Translations under genes and position numbers: made by a program
From: Meandrina meandrites
Lineage: Eukaryota > Cnidaria > Anthozoa > Scleractinia > Meandrinidae
DNA: 64,000 nucleotides
Direction of reading: 5' to 3'
Assembly: GCA_963693305.1 (NCBI GenBank)
Contig: OY855906.1
Location: 18,498,161-18,562,160 of the forward strand
Shown: positions 18,650 through 26,674 of the stretch, piece after piece
Layout: each line of letters starts with the position of its first letter
How positions within the stretch are numbered: position 1 is the stretch's first letter
Notes under the pieces: model-generated
What the model was told of the DNA's origin: nothing
Seen by the model: only the letters and a program-made list of their open reading frames with translations
Databases searched by the model: none

Positions 18650-19788
18650 TGTATCGTCTTCAATTCCGTCTTGTCGATCCAACTGTCGTACTTATCTGGC
18701 CAACCTTTCCAGTGCACCAGGACTTTATTGCCTTTTCGTTTGACGATCTTGTCGATTCTGAACAGATCGTCTTCTTCGGACATGTACACTTTTTGCAGAT
18801 CTTGTTTGTAGAAGGTTCCTTTTAGAGGTGTCCCATCAAATTCGTCGATCTTGTAGGTGGTCACAGGGGGTCCACGACTGACACTGCGAATCGTGAAGAT
18901 TTCTTCCGTCCAACCAGGAAGATAACTCTTGTCGAACGTACGATGCTTTTTGTTGAGTCTGACTTGATCACCCACTTTTAAGAGAGTTCTTTTTCTGGGT
19001 TTTTTCGCTTGAAATCTGTGAGCGTACAGTCGATTCCACACTTTGTGTTCATTTTGGATGGTCACTTTTTTGGGTGCCATGCCAATACTTCGATGAAAAG
19101 AAGCATTGTATCCCTTCACCAAATCTGGTAACACATTGATGTAAGTCAAGGTGTTTTTGACCGTGAAATAACGATACATGCGTTGTTTCAAAGTACGATT
19201 GAAACGTTCCACAATGCTAGCTTTCGTATCTCCAGCCGTGGAAAAGTGATTGATCTTTTTTCGTTTCATCAGATCCGCAAAGGTCTTATTGTAAAATTCT
19301 TTTCCATCATCCGTTTGCAAATTCTGAGGTGTCCTTCCTTTAGCGCGTTTTAGGATCTTTTTGAAGGCATCTGTCACTGCTTCGCCGGTCTTGTTTTTCA
19401 CGGGTTCGACCCATGCGTACTTGGACAAGACATCGATCACGTTCAAGAGATAACGGTTACCTTTGTTGTCTTTCGAAAGGGATTGGACTTCCACTAGATC
19501 TGCCACCCATTGTTGATCCATGTTGAACACCAGGACGGGCGTCGTTGTAAATCGTTTTCTTCTAGGTTTGTGAAGAGTATACCCCAAATCGCGTTCCAAA
19601 AGTTTTCGTGCTTTCCCCAAAGGAATCTTTTGAGCCTTGGCAAATCGTACCACACCCCCCAGACTCCCAGGCTTAGTCGGATCGTGATAGTCCGTCAAGA
19701 GCTTGAGGTTCTTCTTCTTCTCCTTCAGGTCCTTCTTAAGCTTGGGTTTCTTTGCCATGTCCTTCTTGACCTTTGGTTTCTTTGCCAT
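18646..19788 (-). CDS. INT: Retroviral-type integrase with C-terminal chromodomain
   Basis: The first ATG is at 19788; the frame opens at a TTG before it. The 380-aa protein has a Lys-rich N-terminus, then the rve core with D in WVADLVEV, D in TDDGKEF and E in ASIVERFNRTLK (about residues 97, 160 and 194). An SH3-like region and a chromodomain (VHWKGWPDKYDSWIDKTEL, about residues 335-380) follow. This is the standard Maverick integrase that joins TIR ends to a 6-bp staggered target. The chromodomain probably guides integration to marked chromatin. Intact. Confidence 0.95.
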   Translation of the reverse strand: MAKKPKVKKDMAKKPKLKKDLKEKKKNLKLLTDYHDPTKPGSLGGVVRFAKAQKIPLGKARKLLERDLGYTLHKPRRKRFTTTPVLVFNMDQQWVADLVEVQSLSKDNKGNRYLLNVIDVLSKYAWVEPVKNKTGEAVTDAFKKILKRAKGRTPQNLQTDDGKEFYNKTFADLMKRKKINHFSTAGDTKASIVERFNRTLKQRMYRYFTVKNTLTYINVLPDLVKGYNASFHRSIGMAPKKVTIQNEHKVWNRLYAHRFQAKKPRKRTLLKVGDQVRLNKKHRTFDKSYLPGWTEEIFTIRSVSRGPPVTTYKIDEFDGTPLKGTFYKQDLQKVYMSEEDDLFRIDKIVKRKGNKVLVHWKGWPDKYDSWIDKTELKTIQ

Positions 19789-20075
19789 TCGTTCGTCAGT
19801 TGCAATACGCAATGGTGAATCAAGTCTCCGTGCACTTGAACGAGTGATCGGAAGTCACTGAATGACGTGGGTCTGTACTTCAACCAAAGTATAAAGGGTA
19901 TCAATCGGAAGGGGTTGAGGGATACTTTCACCTCTTCGAATGTTTTTATAGGATCCGCATCAATGATGCAAGCAGCTAACAAACCCCTTAATTTATAAAA
20001 GTCATACATATTTTGACATAACGTACAGACTTGATCGAAATACAAGCGCGTTTGCATAAACGACACAGACTCCAT
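19725..20075 (-). CDS. Small protein upstream of and overlapping the integrase
   Basis: A 116-aa frame with a good ATG. The first ~95 residues look structured (CTLCQNMYDFYKLRGLLAACI, SLNPFRLIPFILWLKY), and the last part overlaps the integrase leader by 64 nt in another frame. It could be a separate small gene or a 5' part joined to the integrase by splicing. Not recognised. Confidence 0.5.
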   Translation of the reverse strand: MESVSFMQTRLYFDQVCTLCQNMYDFYKLRGLLAACIIDADPIKTFEEVKVSLNPFRLIPFILWLKYRPTSFSDFRSLVQVHGDLIHHCVLQLTNEWQRNQRSRRTWQRNPSLRRT

Positions 20076-20117
20076 CTCGGATGAAAATGAACATTTTAAT
20101 GAAAGATCAAGCTTTTT

Positions 20118-21363
20118 TTACATCTCATCTAACAAATCATGAGTTTGAAAACAGCTGTCAAAACGCTGGCATTCGTTACACACGGGCGACCAATCACGCG
20201 CTGAAAGATAATTCTTACATTGGTAATACTCAAAATCCTTCTCCGTTTTACATTTGTTGCACAGCAACATATCCATGGCATTGTCAAAACGCTCCTGCCA
20301 TCTATTGCTTTCTCTCCTCTGTTTCAGAACCAATCGCGGCAAATGATAACACAGTTCTTCGTAGGAGATAATCTTGGATGGAAACTCAATCTTCTGCTGT
20401 AACTCTTTTGACAACGTTGTCTGGAGGGTCTTCTTGGTTGCAAACGGTGCCAAAAGGGTCAGCATATTGTAATGCCCCCAAATGTCAATCCTATTGCCTG
20501 TGATGAAACAACTCTCCCACTCCCAATCAAACTCATTCCCTGTAGGAATTTTTTTAAATTTGAAAGCGCCGACATTTGATTTGTACATCCATTTTAGATT
20601 GTACCTTCCAAACAAATATCCCGTTTGATTTTCTTTCAGGATATGCATCACGTCTCCTCCCCATCGTGGTACGCGATAGATCAATTGCTCTTCGCTGATC
20701 ATTTCACTGTGCTGAACTGTGAGGCTATCGTCAAACAAGTACACCATTTTCCAACCTTTGTCAATGATCTCGGTCAGAGGTCGAGAGTTCAGATTGAACT
20801 CATTGGTAAGCAATTCGGTAACCTTGTCACTGTTGGTGTAAATGTTACGACTACCGAAAGTTCCTTTCTCATTGTTTGGATCGTTTTTCAGCACTTCGTT
20901 TCTCATGGCAGCAAGAATCTCGTCTTCGTCAGCGCTATGATCACCCAAGTAAGCTCTGTAGGTAGTGTTTAATTTCGGGTTGATCACATTACCATACCAA
21001 CCAATCTTTGGCTCTAACCAAAATGGACGATTGCCCCATACTCGTTTTCTTCTCTCGTGAAATCGGTCGGAAAAACACAACTCAGCACCTTCTCCGGGCA
21101 CGCGAGGACCAAACTCGCTGAAGGAATTAGCTTCTTCTTCAGGGATTTGCTGCAACGCTATTGCATCTATCATCGATGTTGCCATCCTCTTTTTTTTTTT
21201 GCTTGCCAAGCAATGCAGCTTCAAAATCTTGATACCAATGGTCCACGCACTGTTTGAACGTGTATCCCTTCGCAAATCCCCTTTTGAACCTCTCTGCCAA
21301 ATAGTCTTCGTCTGTAGAGAAATCACTTCGATTCAAATCGAGATAATAAGTCATTCCACTCAT
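20118..21363 (-). CDS. Large unknown protein with C-terminal zinc ribbon, frameshift at an A10 run
   Basis: The ATG at 21363 starts a clear frame that loses phase at a run of ten A (minus strand, about 21195-21186). The rest continues in another frame to 20118, together about 414 codons. Internal initiation at the ATG at 21185 is also possible. The C-terminus has CNKC ... C ... CNEC (about the last 60 residues), and the middle has strand-rich text such as YLFGRYNLKWMYKSNVGAF. It is the first gene of the long minus-strand block, behind a TATA box at 21404-21397. No family was recognised. It could be a replication or structural factor. Confidence 0.6.
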
Positions 21364-21637
21364 GACGAATGAATGAACTACTCTTCAATTCTTCCACTTA
21401 TATAGGTTTTGAGATCACGTGTCCCATAGGTCACCGAAATAGGGTGCCGAAATAGGCTGCCGAAAATGATTTCTGATTGGTCAACAAACTGGTTTGACGA
21501 GAAAAAACCGGATTTTAATTGACGCGAGTCGTCAAACAAGTTCATCTGCTGTCGTCATTTCAAAACACTATAAATGGAGAGACTCTTTCATTTCACTTTC
21601 ACTGGTGTCAACGACTCGTACAGAACACCTCGATTCG
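21364..21637. promoter_or_regulatory. Central divergent promoter
   Basis: Minus-strand TATATAAG at 21404-21397 lies 34 nt from the ATG at 21363. Plus-strand TATAAAT at 21569-21575 lies 63 nt from the ATG at 21638. A CACGTG E-box at about 21416 sits between them. The minus-strand side appears to serve the long structural block. Confidence 0.7.
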
Positions 21638-22527
21638 ATGGAATCCCCCTCGAGATATCAAATCAACGAAAATCCTCCTCCTCCACCGAAACCAAAACGC
21701 AAATACCAGCGAAAAAAGAAGCAGGAAAAGCCAATCCCTAAGAAACAAAAGAAAGGTGAGTCGACGGCAAGCATTCCTCCTAGGATGGAGTTTTTTTTCA
21801 CTATTTTTTTTTCATTTTCTTATAGAGTTTCATTCCCTGGGACAAATGGTGAAAGATGGTGAAAATATTGAGGTACAAGTTTTGGAAGAAGGTGAAATCG
21901 CATTTGACCCGGATCGATTTTTGGAAGAATTTAATTCACCAAAGTTGCCCTGTCCCCTACACGAGGATGTCATTGCAAGAAAAAGTAGCTAGCAATGGTT
22001 GGGAGTACTTCTCTTGCCCAGTGTACGATCAAGGTGTCTATTGCTTCGTGCTGACTGGAAAAGATAAAAGCCAAGAGTACCTAGAGAAACTACGTTGCTG
22101 GCGCATAGCGATGAGCTATTACAAGGACAACCTTAACAAAATGCTGTGCTATTGCAACCAAAGTTTGATGTTGTCGATCTCAAAGTCGAAAGACAACCCA
22201 AACAGGTTCTACTTGCGCTGCCGACGCAACAAATGTCGTTTCTTTCAATGGGCTGACCGATATCCCAGTGCTCGGAATAAAGCTTGGTTTGAAGGAAGAG
22301 AGTACTATGGGTCAGCGGATCCCCTCTACAAAGGTCAAGAAGTCAACAGGAACGACCCCCCAAGGGATGAGGCAATGTGGAAGCAATGTCAGGAGGAGGT
22401 GTTCTATTTGAAAGATGATAATATCATTAATCTCCCACCAGAGTTAACGGGTCAAAAATACAGCAAAGACATGGAAGGTCAATTGAGAAATCAATTGTAT
22501 TTCAAACGCATGTCAAATCCCATGTAA
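21638..22527 (+). pseudogene. GRF-type zinc-finger protein, two exons, frameshifted
   Basis: Exon 1 (21638-21755) encodes a Pro/Lys-rich basic leader. A 70-nt intron (GTGAGT at 21756; CTTATAG ending 21825) joins in phase 1 to exon 2. Exon 2 starts in one frame (acidic, LEEGEIAFDPDRFLEEF) and switches frame near 21950-21960, around a CCCC run, continuing to 22527. The second part holds the GRF pattern CYC ... FYLRC ... KCRFFQWAD (about 22150-22270). GRF fingers bind single-stranded nucleic acid in topoisomerase III, APE2 and NEIL3. A role in replication or repair of the element is plausible. AATAAA follows at 22541. Confidence 0.65.
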
Positions 22528-22540
22528 CTTTTTTCACATG

Positions 22541-22546
22541 AATAAA
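22541..22546 (+). terminator. Poly(A) signal AATAAA after the GRF gene
   Basis: AATAAA lies 14 nt after the stop codon, at the convergent junction with the minus-strand gene ending at 22551. Confidence 0.7.
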
Positions 22547-22550
22547 GAGT

Positions 22551-22808
22551 TCACAAAAACGACAACACGTGATTGCATCTGTTTAACGCTTGCTCGTGGG
22601 TGTTCCCCAAAAACACGGATTCCCATCGCCCGTCATCCACATAGCATCCATAGATAGCTCCACACTCCGTTTCTACGACAGTTCCTTTGGTCCAACGTTC
22701 CTTAAGTTCTCCTTCAATGACAATGTAAAATGACTCCAAACACCTTGCACACGCGTGCTTTCTTTCCAGGTAAAAATGACGCCGTTGACATTGCACGCAA
22801 GGTTCCAT
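22551..22808 (-). CDS. Small zinc-ribbon protein
   Basis: An 85-aa protein from the ATG at 22808: MEPCVQCQRRHFYL, then HACARC, giving two CxxC pairs in the first 23 residues, and a beta-rich remainder. A TTTTTTCAG acceptor lies directly before the ATG. With a weak donor (GTGTAG at 22854), a 44-nt intron could join it in frame to the ORF at 22855-23077 to form a 160-aa protein. Otherwise it begins 11 nt after that ORF's stop. Function unknown. Confidence 0.55.
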   Translation of the reverse strand: MEPCVQCQRRHFYLERKHACARCLESFYIVIEGELKERWTKGTVVETECGAIYGCYVDDGRWESVFLGNTHEQALNRCNHVLSFL

Positions 22809-22819
22809 GACTGAAAAAA

Positions 22820-23077
22820 TCAATAAAAATATTGAAACGAAAATACATCTACACTGAGATCTGTGAGTTTCTTATACAACCGCGTATGCAATCGCTCATC
22901 GTAATGCACGCGTAGTCTCGACAGCCTAAGACAGATTTTTTCCAATGTCCTATACCAACGCAATAACATTAAGAACCAAGGCGTACGACCATTCTCTTTA
23001 TGCATGTACAACAACGTTTCTACTTTCTTCCTCTGTCTTGTGCAATCTTTCGCAAGTCTACGTAAAGAAGGTAACAT
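22820..23077 (-). CDS. Small basic helical protein or 5' exon of the zinc-ribbon gene
   Basis: An 85-aa frame from the ATG at 23077, basic and helical (LRRLAKDCTRQRKKVETLL, MLLRWYRTLEKICLRLSRL). A minus-strand TATATAAG at 23171-23164 lies 87 nt upstream. It may end on its own stop (22822-22820) or be spliced at 22855 to the downstream zinc ribbon. No family was recognised. Confidence 0.5.
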   Translation of the reverse strand: MLPSLRRLAKDCTRQRKKVETLLYMHKENGRTPWFLMLLRWYRTLEKICLRLSRLRVHYDERLHTRLYKKLTDLSVDVFSFQYFY

Positions 23078-23397
23078 GACTCACTTCTCAGAACACGTGT
23101 TTGTCTTTCTCCTGACTGCACTCGCGTCAACAACAGAAGTGGTCTACTAACCAATCTGATTCCCTTATATATGAGAAAAGTGGATCACGTGACAAAATAG
23201 GAGAAAAGGGGGGATACCCCCCCATCCCCTTAGTAGACCACTCCTATCGATTTGATTGACACTACGCTGACGCGAGTGTGATCTGATTGGTTCATCTTAA
23301 ACGACGTTTCCTGATTGGTTAACGCATTTTATAAATTTAGCGCGGCAAACCGATTTTTTCACTTGCAAACATAGTTTGGTCTTGAGCGCTTTTCAGC
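23078..23397. promoter_or_regulatory. Right divergent promoter with kappaB-like element
   Basis: Minus-strand TATATAAG (23171-23164) and plus-strand TATAAAT (23330-23336) face outward. Between or near them lie CACGTG E-boxes (about 23094 and 23186), several ATTGG (inverted CCAAT) boxes and the 28-bp G-run/C-run block (23203-23230). GGGATACCCC (23211-23220) fits the kappaB consensus. TTTAGCGCGG (23337 on) is one base off an E2F site. Confidence 0.7.
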
Positions 23398-23862
23398 ATG
23401 GCTGAAAACAAGAGAAGTAAAGAGGAAGAGGACAAATCAGATGAAGAATTACTACAAGCGGTAGAAGAACTGGAAGAGGACTTGTCGTTAGCGAAGGCAG
23501 TCGATGAGGAAGAAGAGGTAATTATGAGTCATTGGGATATATTACCTGTAGAAATTCAAAGAAAAATTCAGTGGTTAGCCGTTCGCGAGCATGTGCACGA
23601 TAGGGTTCATTGGAAAGCATTAAACGCTATGTTCGATCCTTGCGACACATGTGATTTATTTTTACTGTATGAAGATGGTGATTTTGACAAAAAAGGAGAT
23701 TTCACCAGAGGAATAAGAACGTTCGTAGTGTCAAGATATCCCGCTTACTCCCTCACTCTACAATTGGATCGACCAATGCCTTGGTACCATCGACGATGTG
23801 TACCCATTGAATATGACGATACATACTTCGCTGAACAAGAACTCTCTAATTCAATCAGGTAA
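23398..23862 (+). CDS. Acidic leader exon (23398-23517) reading into module 1
   Basis: The ATG at 23398 opens 40 codons that are strongly acidic (KEEEDKSDEELL, EELEEDLSLAKAVDEEEE). A donor-like GAG|GTAATT at 23518 falls exactly between codons (phase 0). Unspliced, the frame reads straight into module 1 (23518-23862): HWDILPVEIQRKIQWLA, a CDTC pair and HRRC. Spliced, the leader can join any of eight downstream modules whose acceptors are all in phase 0. The constant N-terminal helix of the modules resembles the start of an F-box (LPxEIQxKI), but that is tentative. Confidence 0.75.
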   Translation: MAENKRSKEEEDKSDEELLQAVEELEEDLSLAKAVDEEEEVIMSHWDILPVEIQRKIQWLAVREHVHDRVHWKALNAMFDPCDTCDLFLLYEDGDFDKKGDFTRGIRTFVVSRYPAYSLTLQLDRPMPWYHRRCVPIEYDDTYFAEQELSNSIR

Positions 23863-24251
23863 AATCTCACTGGGATCGATTGCCATTGGAACTACAATTG
23901 ACGATACAATGGTTAGCAGACAAGATGCATGTGCGTGAACGATTGTATCATTCATTTCAAAGAGGTACGAGACCCCGATGGTGGCGTGGAGCGACTTCGT
24001 GGAATAGAGTACATTTATACATCTATACTTGCAATGTTTGCGGTTTATTTCTAGACCAATATAAGGACAGAATAGACGAACGCGGCGATATCCTAAAGGT
24101 TGAAAAAGGACTCCAAGCAAGAATCCGACGCGTTGTATTTTTAGGAGACACAATGCATGTACATTGCGCATCTGAGTATTGTGTAGTGCGTGATCTGACT
24201 ACTTATGAATGCGCCTTATGCGATGTCATTCACATTGGAAACCGACTATAA
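23859..24251 (+). CDS. Alternative terminal exon, module 2
   Basis: The acceptor ...TTCAATCAG ends at 23858. The exon reads in phase 0 to a TAA at 24249-24251: HWDRLPLELQLTIQWLADK, then CNVCGLF with YKDRIDERGDI and HVHC. This CxxC...HxxC zinc pattern recurs in most modules. The previous module's stop (23860-23862) sits just inside this exon. There is no donor at the 3' end, so it would be a last coding exon. Confidence 0.7.
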   Translation, partial: VKSHWDRLPLELQLTIQWLADKMHVRERLYHSFQRGTRPRWWRGATSWNRVHLYIYTCNVCGLFLDQYKDRIDERGDILKVEKGLQARIRRVVFLGDTMHVHCASEYCVVRDLTTYECALCDVIHIGNRL

Positions 24252-24263
24252 TGTTTTCCACAG

Positions 24264-24719
24264 ATTCAAAGCAGATGGGATCTCCTTCCACCGGAACTAC
24301 AGTGCAAGATCCAGTGGATGGCCGATCGTGCGCATGCTCGCGAACGACTACGAAAGTGGTGCGCAACGACCTACAGACCAAGTCACGGACATTATTACTA
24401 TGACATTTCCTATTACACCAATCGTTTACCGAAAAGAACCAACTGGGAATTCATTCATCTCTTATTCGTACATTGTAAAAAGTGCGGCTTGTATCGCAAT
24501 CATTACAAGAACAAAGTGAATGGTATCGGTGACATCGAATACCATGTGACTATGAAACTGCTTTGGCCAATTTGGGCAGTGGACAGTTTAGTAAGCCGAG
24601 ATATGAAAACCTACTATCACATAGGATGTTTGCCTGATGGTGATACCTTGAAGACAGAACGTTTCTATAAAGACACACCTGATTTATACGTTTGTTATTA
24701 TCCCGCTTTTGCAGTTTAG
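24264..24719 (+). CDS. Alternative terminal exon, module 3
   Basis: The acceptor TTTTCCACAG ends at 24263, phase 0. The exon reads IQSRWDLLPPELQCKIQWM with ADRAHARERL, then CKKCGLY with YKNKVNGIGDI and YHIGC, to a TAG at 24717-24719. The constant head is nearly identical at DNA level to modules 7-9, while the C-terminal half differs strongly. Confidence 0.75.
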   Translation: MQSRWDLLPPELQCKIQWMADRAHARERLRKWCATTYRPSHGHYYYDISYYTNRLPKRTNWEFIHLLFVHCKKCGLYRNHYKNKVNGIGDIEYHVTMKLLWPIWAVDSLVSRDMKTYYHIGCLPDGDTLKTERFYKDTPDLYVCYYPAFAV

Positions 24720-25215
24720 TCTATGGGATCTTTTGCCACCAGAGGTGCAGTCCAAGATCCATTGGATGGCCCAGCGTGCGCATGGTCACGAACGATTAAA
24801 CCGACAAATGCATAGTACTTACCTAGCTAGACGACCGCGATACTACAATACAGGCGAATATCAATGCAAAACGTCAAGCAACAGATGGAGAGATCCGCCT
24901 GTTTGCACGTGGAAAACCATCCATCATTGCCTCATTCATTGCTCCACATGCGGTTTGACGCATAAACATTACGAAGACAAAATAGACATCAGGGGTAACA
25001 TAAAATACGTTGAAACACTACTCCCACATGGACTAAGAAGACGTAGTCACTGTTTAGTAACCGAAGATGGTGTGACATTCAATCATCATGGATGTAAAAA
25101 AATCACTCGGCATTTGAGTACGGGTATGCAATTCGCTTTGATGGGCATGAACATAATGCAAACATTTCGTCCAAGGCAAAAGATGCTAACACAGAGTTAT
25201 TTCGCAGGTTACTGA
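24715..25215 (+). CDS. Alternative terminal exon, module 4
   Basis: The acceptor CGCTTTTGCAG ends at 24714, phase 0. The exon reads FSLWDLLPPEVQSKIHWM, AQRAHGHERLNRQ, then CSTCGLTHKHYEDKIDIRG and HHGC, to a TGA at 25213-25215. It is the longest module. The head has three unusual changes (Q for D, GH for AR) relative to the consensus. Confidence 0.75.
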   Translation, partial: FSLWDLLPPEVQSKIHWMAQRAHGHERLNRQMHSTYLARRPRYYNTGEYQCKTSSNRWRDPPVCTWKTIHHCLIHCSTCGLTHKHYEDKIDIRGNIKYVETLLPHGLRRRSHCLVTEDGVTFNHHGCKKITRHLSTGMQFALMGMNIMQTFRPRQKMLTQSYFAGY

Positions 25216-25522
25216 CAGTCTGTGGGATAGATTACCCCTCGAACTACAACAAAGAATTCAATGGATGGCAGACCATGAAATAACGAAACAACGATTGAAA
25301 CGCTTTGTATATGGTGGTATCCAAGGAAGATACCGCACGAACACTCCAGGTCTAGAGATGCATTACTATTCCACCTGGGAAAATATTCATGCGTGCATCT
25401 CCCACTGGTTCAAATTCAAAGCGGAACATAAAAACAGAGTAGAAACCAATCATAGAAAATGGGCTTCCTATATATTGAGTCAGTTTCCAAGATCATACAG
25501 TTTTCTCTACATTTACTTCTAG
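25208..25522 (+). CDS. Alternative terminal exon, module 5 (no zinc motif)
   Basis: The acceptor TTATTTCGCAG ends at 25207, phase 0. The exon reads VTDSLWDRLPLELQQRIQWM, ADHEITKQRLKRF and a short C-terminal part without CxxC or HxxC. The TAG stop (25520-25522) shares its AG with the acceptor of the next module. It is a shortened or specialised module. Confidence 0.7.
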   Translation, partial: VTDSLWDRLPLELQQRIQWMADHEITKQRLKRFVYGGIQGRYRTNTPGLEMHYYSTWENIHACISHWFKFKAEHKNRVETNHRKWASYILSQFPRSYSFLYIYF

Positions 25523-25813
25523 GTAAAAACCGACTTCAGTTACTGGGACCGCTTACCCTATGAAATTCAATGCATCATTCAATGGACAGCCGATCGTACA
25601 CATGCTCGCGAAAGACTAACACGAATGGTAACTGGAGGTATCGATCCTGTGCATCGATGTCTTTGGCAACGCCTCGACCCAGACCACGAATCCTACTATT
25701 ACAGCACTTGGGAAAAGATTCATACTCATTTAGCGAAGCGAATAGAGCGAATAGAGAAAGGATGGACGAACAGATGGATGAATAGAGTGCAAAGAACATA
25801 CTTCTGTAATTAA
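25523..25813 (+). CDS. Alternative terminal exon, module 6 (no zinc motif)
   Basis: The acceptor TTTACTTCTAG ends at 25522, phase 0. The exon reads VKTDFSYWDRLPYEIQCIIQW, TADRTHARERLTR, then a region resembling module 5 (YYYSTWEKIHTHL) lacking the zinc ligands, to a TAA at 25811-25813. Modules 5 and 6 look like a separate short subfamily. Confidence 0.7.
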   Translation, partial: VKTDFSYWDRLPYEIQCIIQWTADRTHARERLTRMVTGGIDPVHRCLWQRLDPDHESYYYSTWEKIHTHLAKRIERIEKGWTNRWMNRVQRTYFCN

Positions 25814-25833
25814 TTCAATCATTATCTTTGCAG

Positions 25834-26202
25834 AGTTTATGGGATCGCTTACCTCCAGAACTACAGTGCAAGATCCAATGGATGGCCGATCGTGCGCATG
25901 CTCGCGATCGATTGAACAGACAATTCCGTTCCGAATACGTAGCCAAACGAACGCGATATTACAATTTTCGCGAAATGAACCGATATCCCATTGGTACGTG
26001 GAAAAGAATTTATCATAACTCACCATTTTACAACTGCGATAACTGTGGACTTCATTACTTACACTACGCCGATAAACTAAACGATGTGGGTGACATCACC
26101 AAAGTAGAAACTTTTCTATATGCGTGGCCGAAGAGACTAACTGTTATGTTTTACACGAGAGATCGCATCTCATTCCTTCACATGGGATGTTTTATTACCT
26201 GA
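25834..26202 (+). CDS. Alternative terminal exon, module 7
   Basis: The acceptor TATCTTTGCAG ends at 25833, phase 0. The exon reads SLWDRLPPELQCKIQWM, ADRAHARDRLNRQ, CDNCGLHYLHYADKLNDVG and HMGC, to a stop at 26200-26202. The stop and the next acceptor are only 13 nt apart, so there is no room for a separate poly(A) site. Confidence 0.75.
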   Translation, partial: SLWDRLPPELQCKIQWMADRAHARDRLNRQFRSEYVAKRTRYYNFREMNRYPIGTWKRIYHNSPFYNCDNCGLHYLHYADKLNDVGDITKVETFLYAWPKRLTVMFYTRDRISFLHMGCFIT

Positions 26203-26215
26203 CTTTTATTCCTAG

Positions 26216-26659
26216 GTCAACCAAAGTTACTGGGATGTTTTACCACCGGAACTACAACGCAAGATCCAGTGGATGGCCGATCGCGCGGATGCTCGCGAAC
26301 GATTAAACAAGGAAATCCAACAAGAGCATCATATTCCTTTGGCTGCTCGTTTTTTCAATAGACCCTACGTCTTTCACCAATACCGATACTTCAATCAACT
26401 CCCACAAAAAACAACCACGAATTGGAATAGAATTCAATGTTTTTTCGCTCATTGCATGTTTTGCGGACTCACATTCCGACATTACAAAGACAAATTGGAT
26501 GAAAATGGTGACATAAAAAAAGTACACAGTCTACTTGTGTATTTCAGAGATAATCCCTATTACTGTCTGATGATGAAAGATAAGAACCACATTTACCATA
26601 GAGACTGTAGGAATGACTACTCAACTGATTGTCATTTCCATTTTCCAATGACTGACTGA
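26216..26659 (+). CDS. Alternative terminal exon, module 8
   Basis: The acceptor TTTTATTCCTAG ends at 26215, phase 0. The exon reads VNQSYWDVLPPELQRKIQWM, ADRADARERLNKE, CMFCGLTFRHYKDKLDENG and YHRDC, to a TGA at 26657-26659. Confidence 0.75.
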   Translation, partial: VNQSYWDVLPPELQRKIQWMADRADARERLNKEIQQEHHIPLAARFFNRPYVFHQYRYFNQLPQKTTTNWNRIQCFFAHCMFCGLTFRHYKDKLDENGDIKKVHSLLVYFRDNPYYCLMMKDKNHIYHRDCRNDYSTDCHFHFPMTD

Positions 26660-26674
26660 CTAAATTCTTCACAG

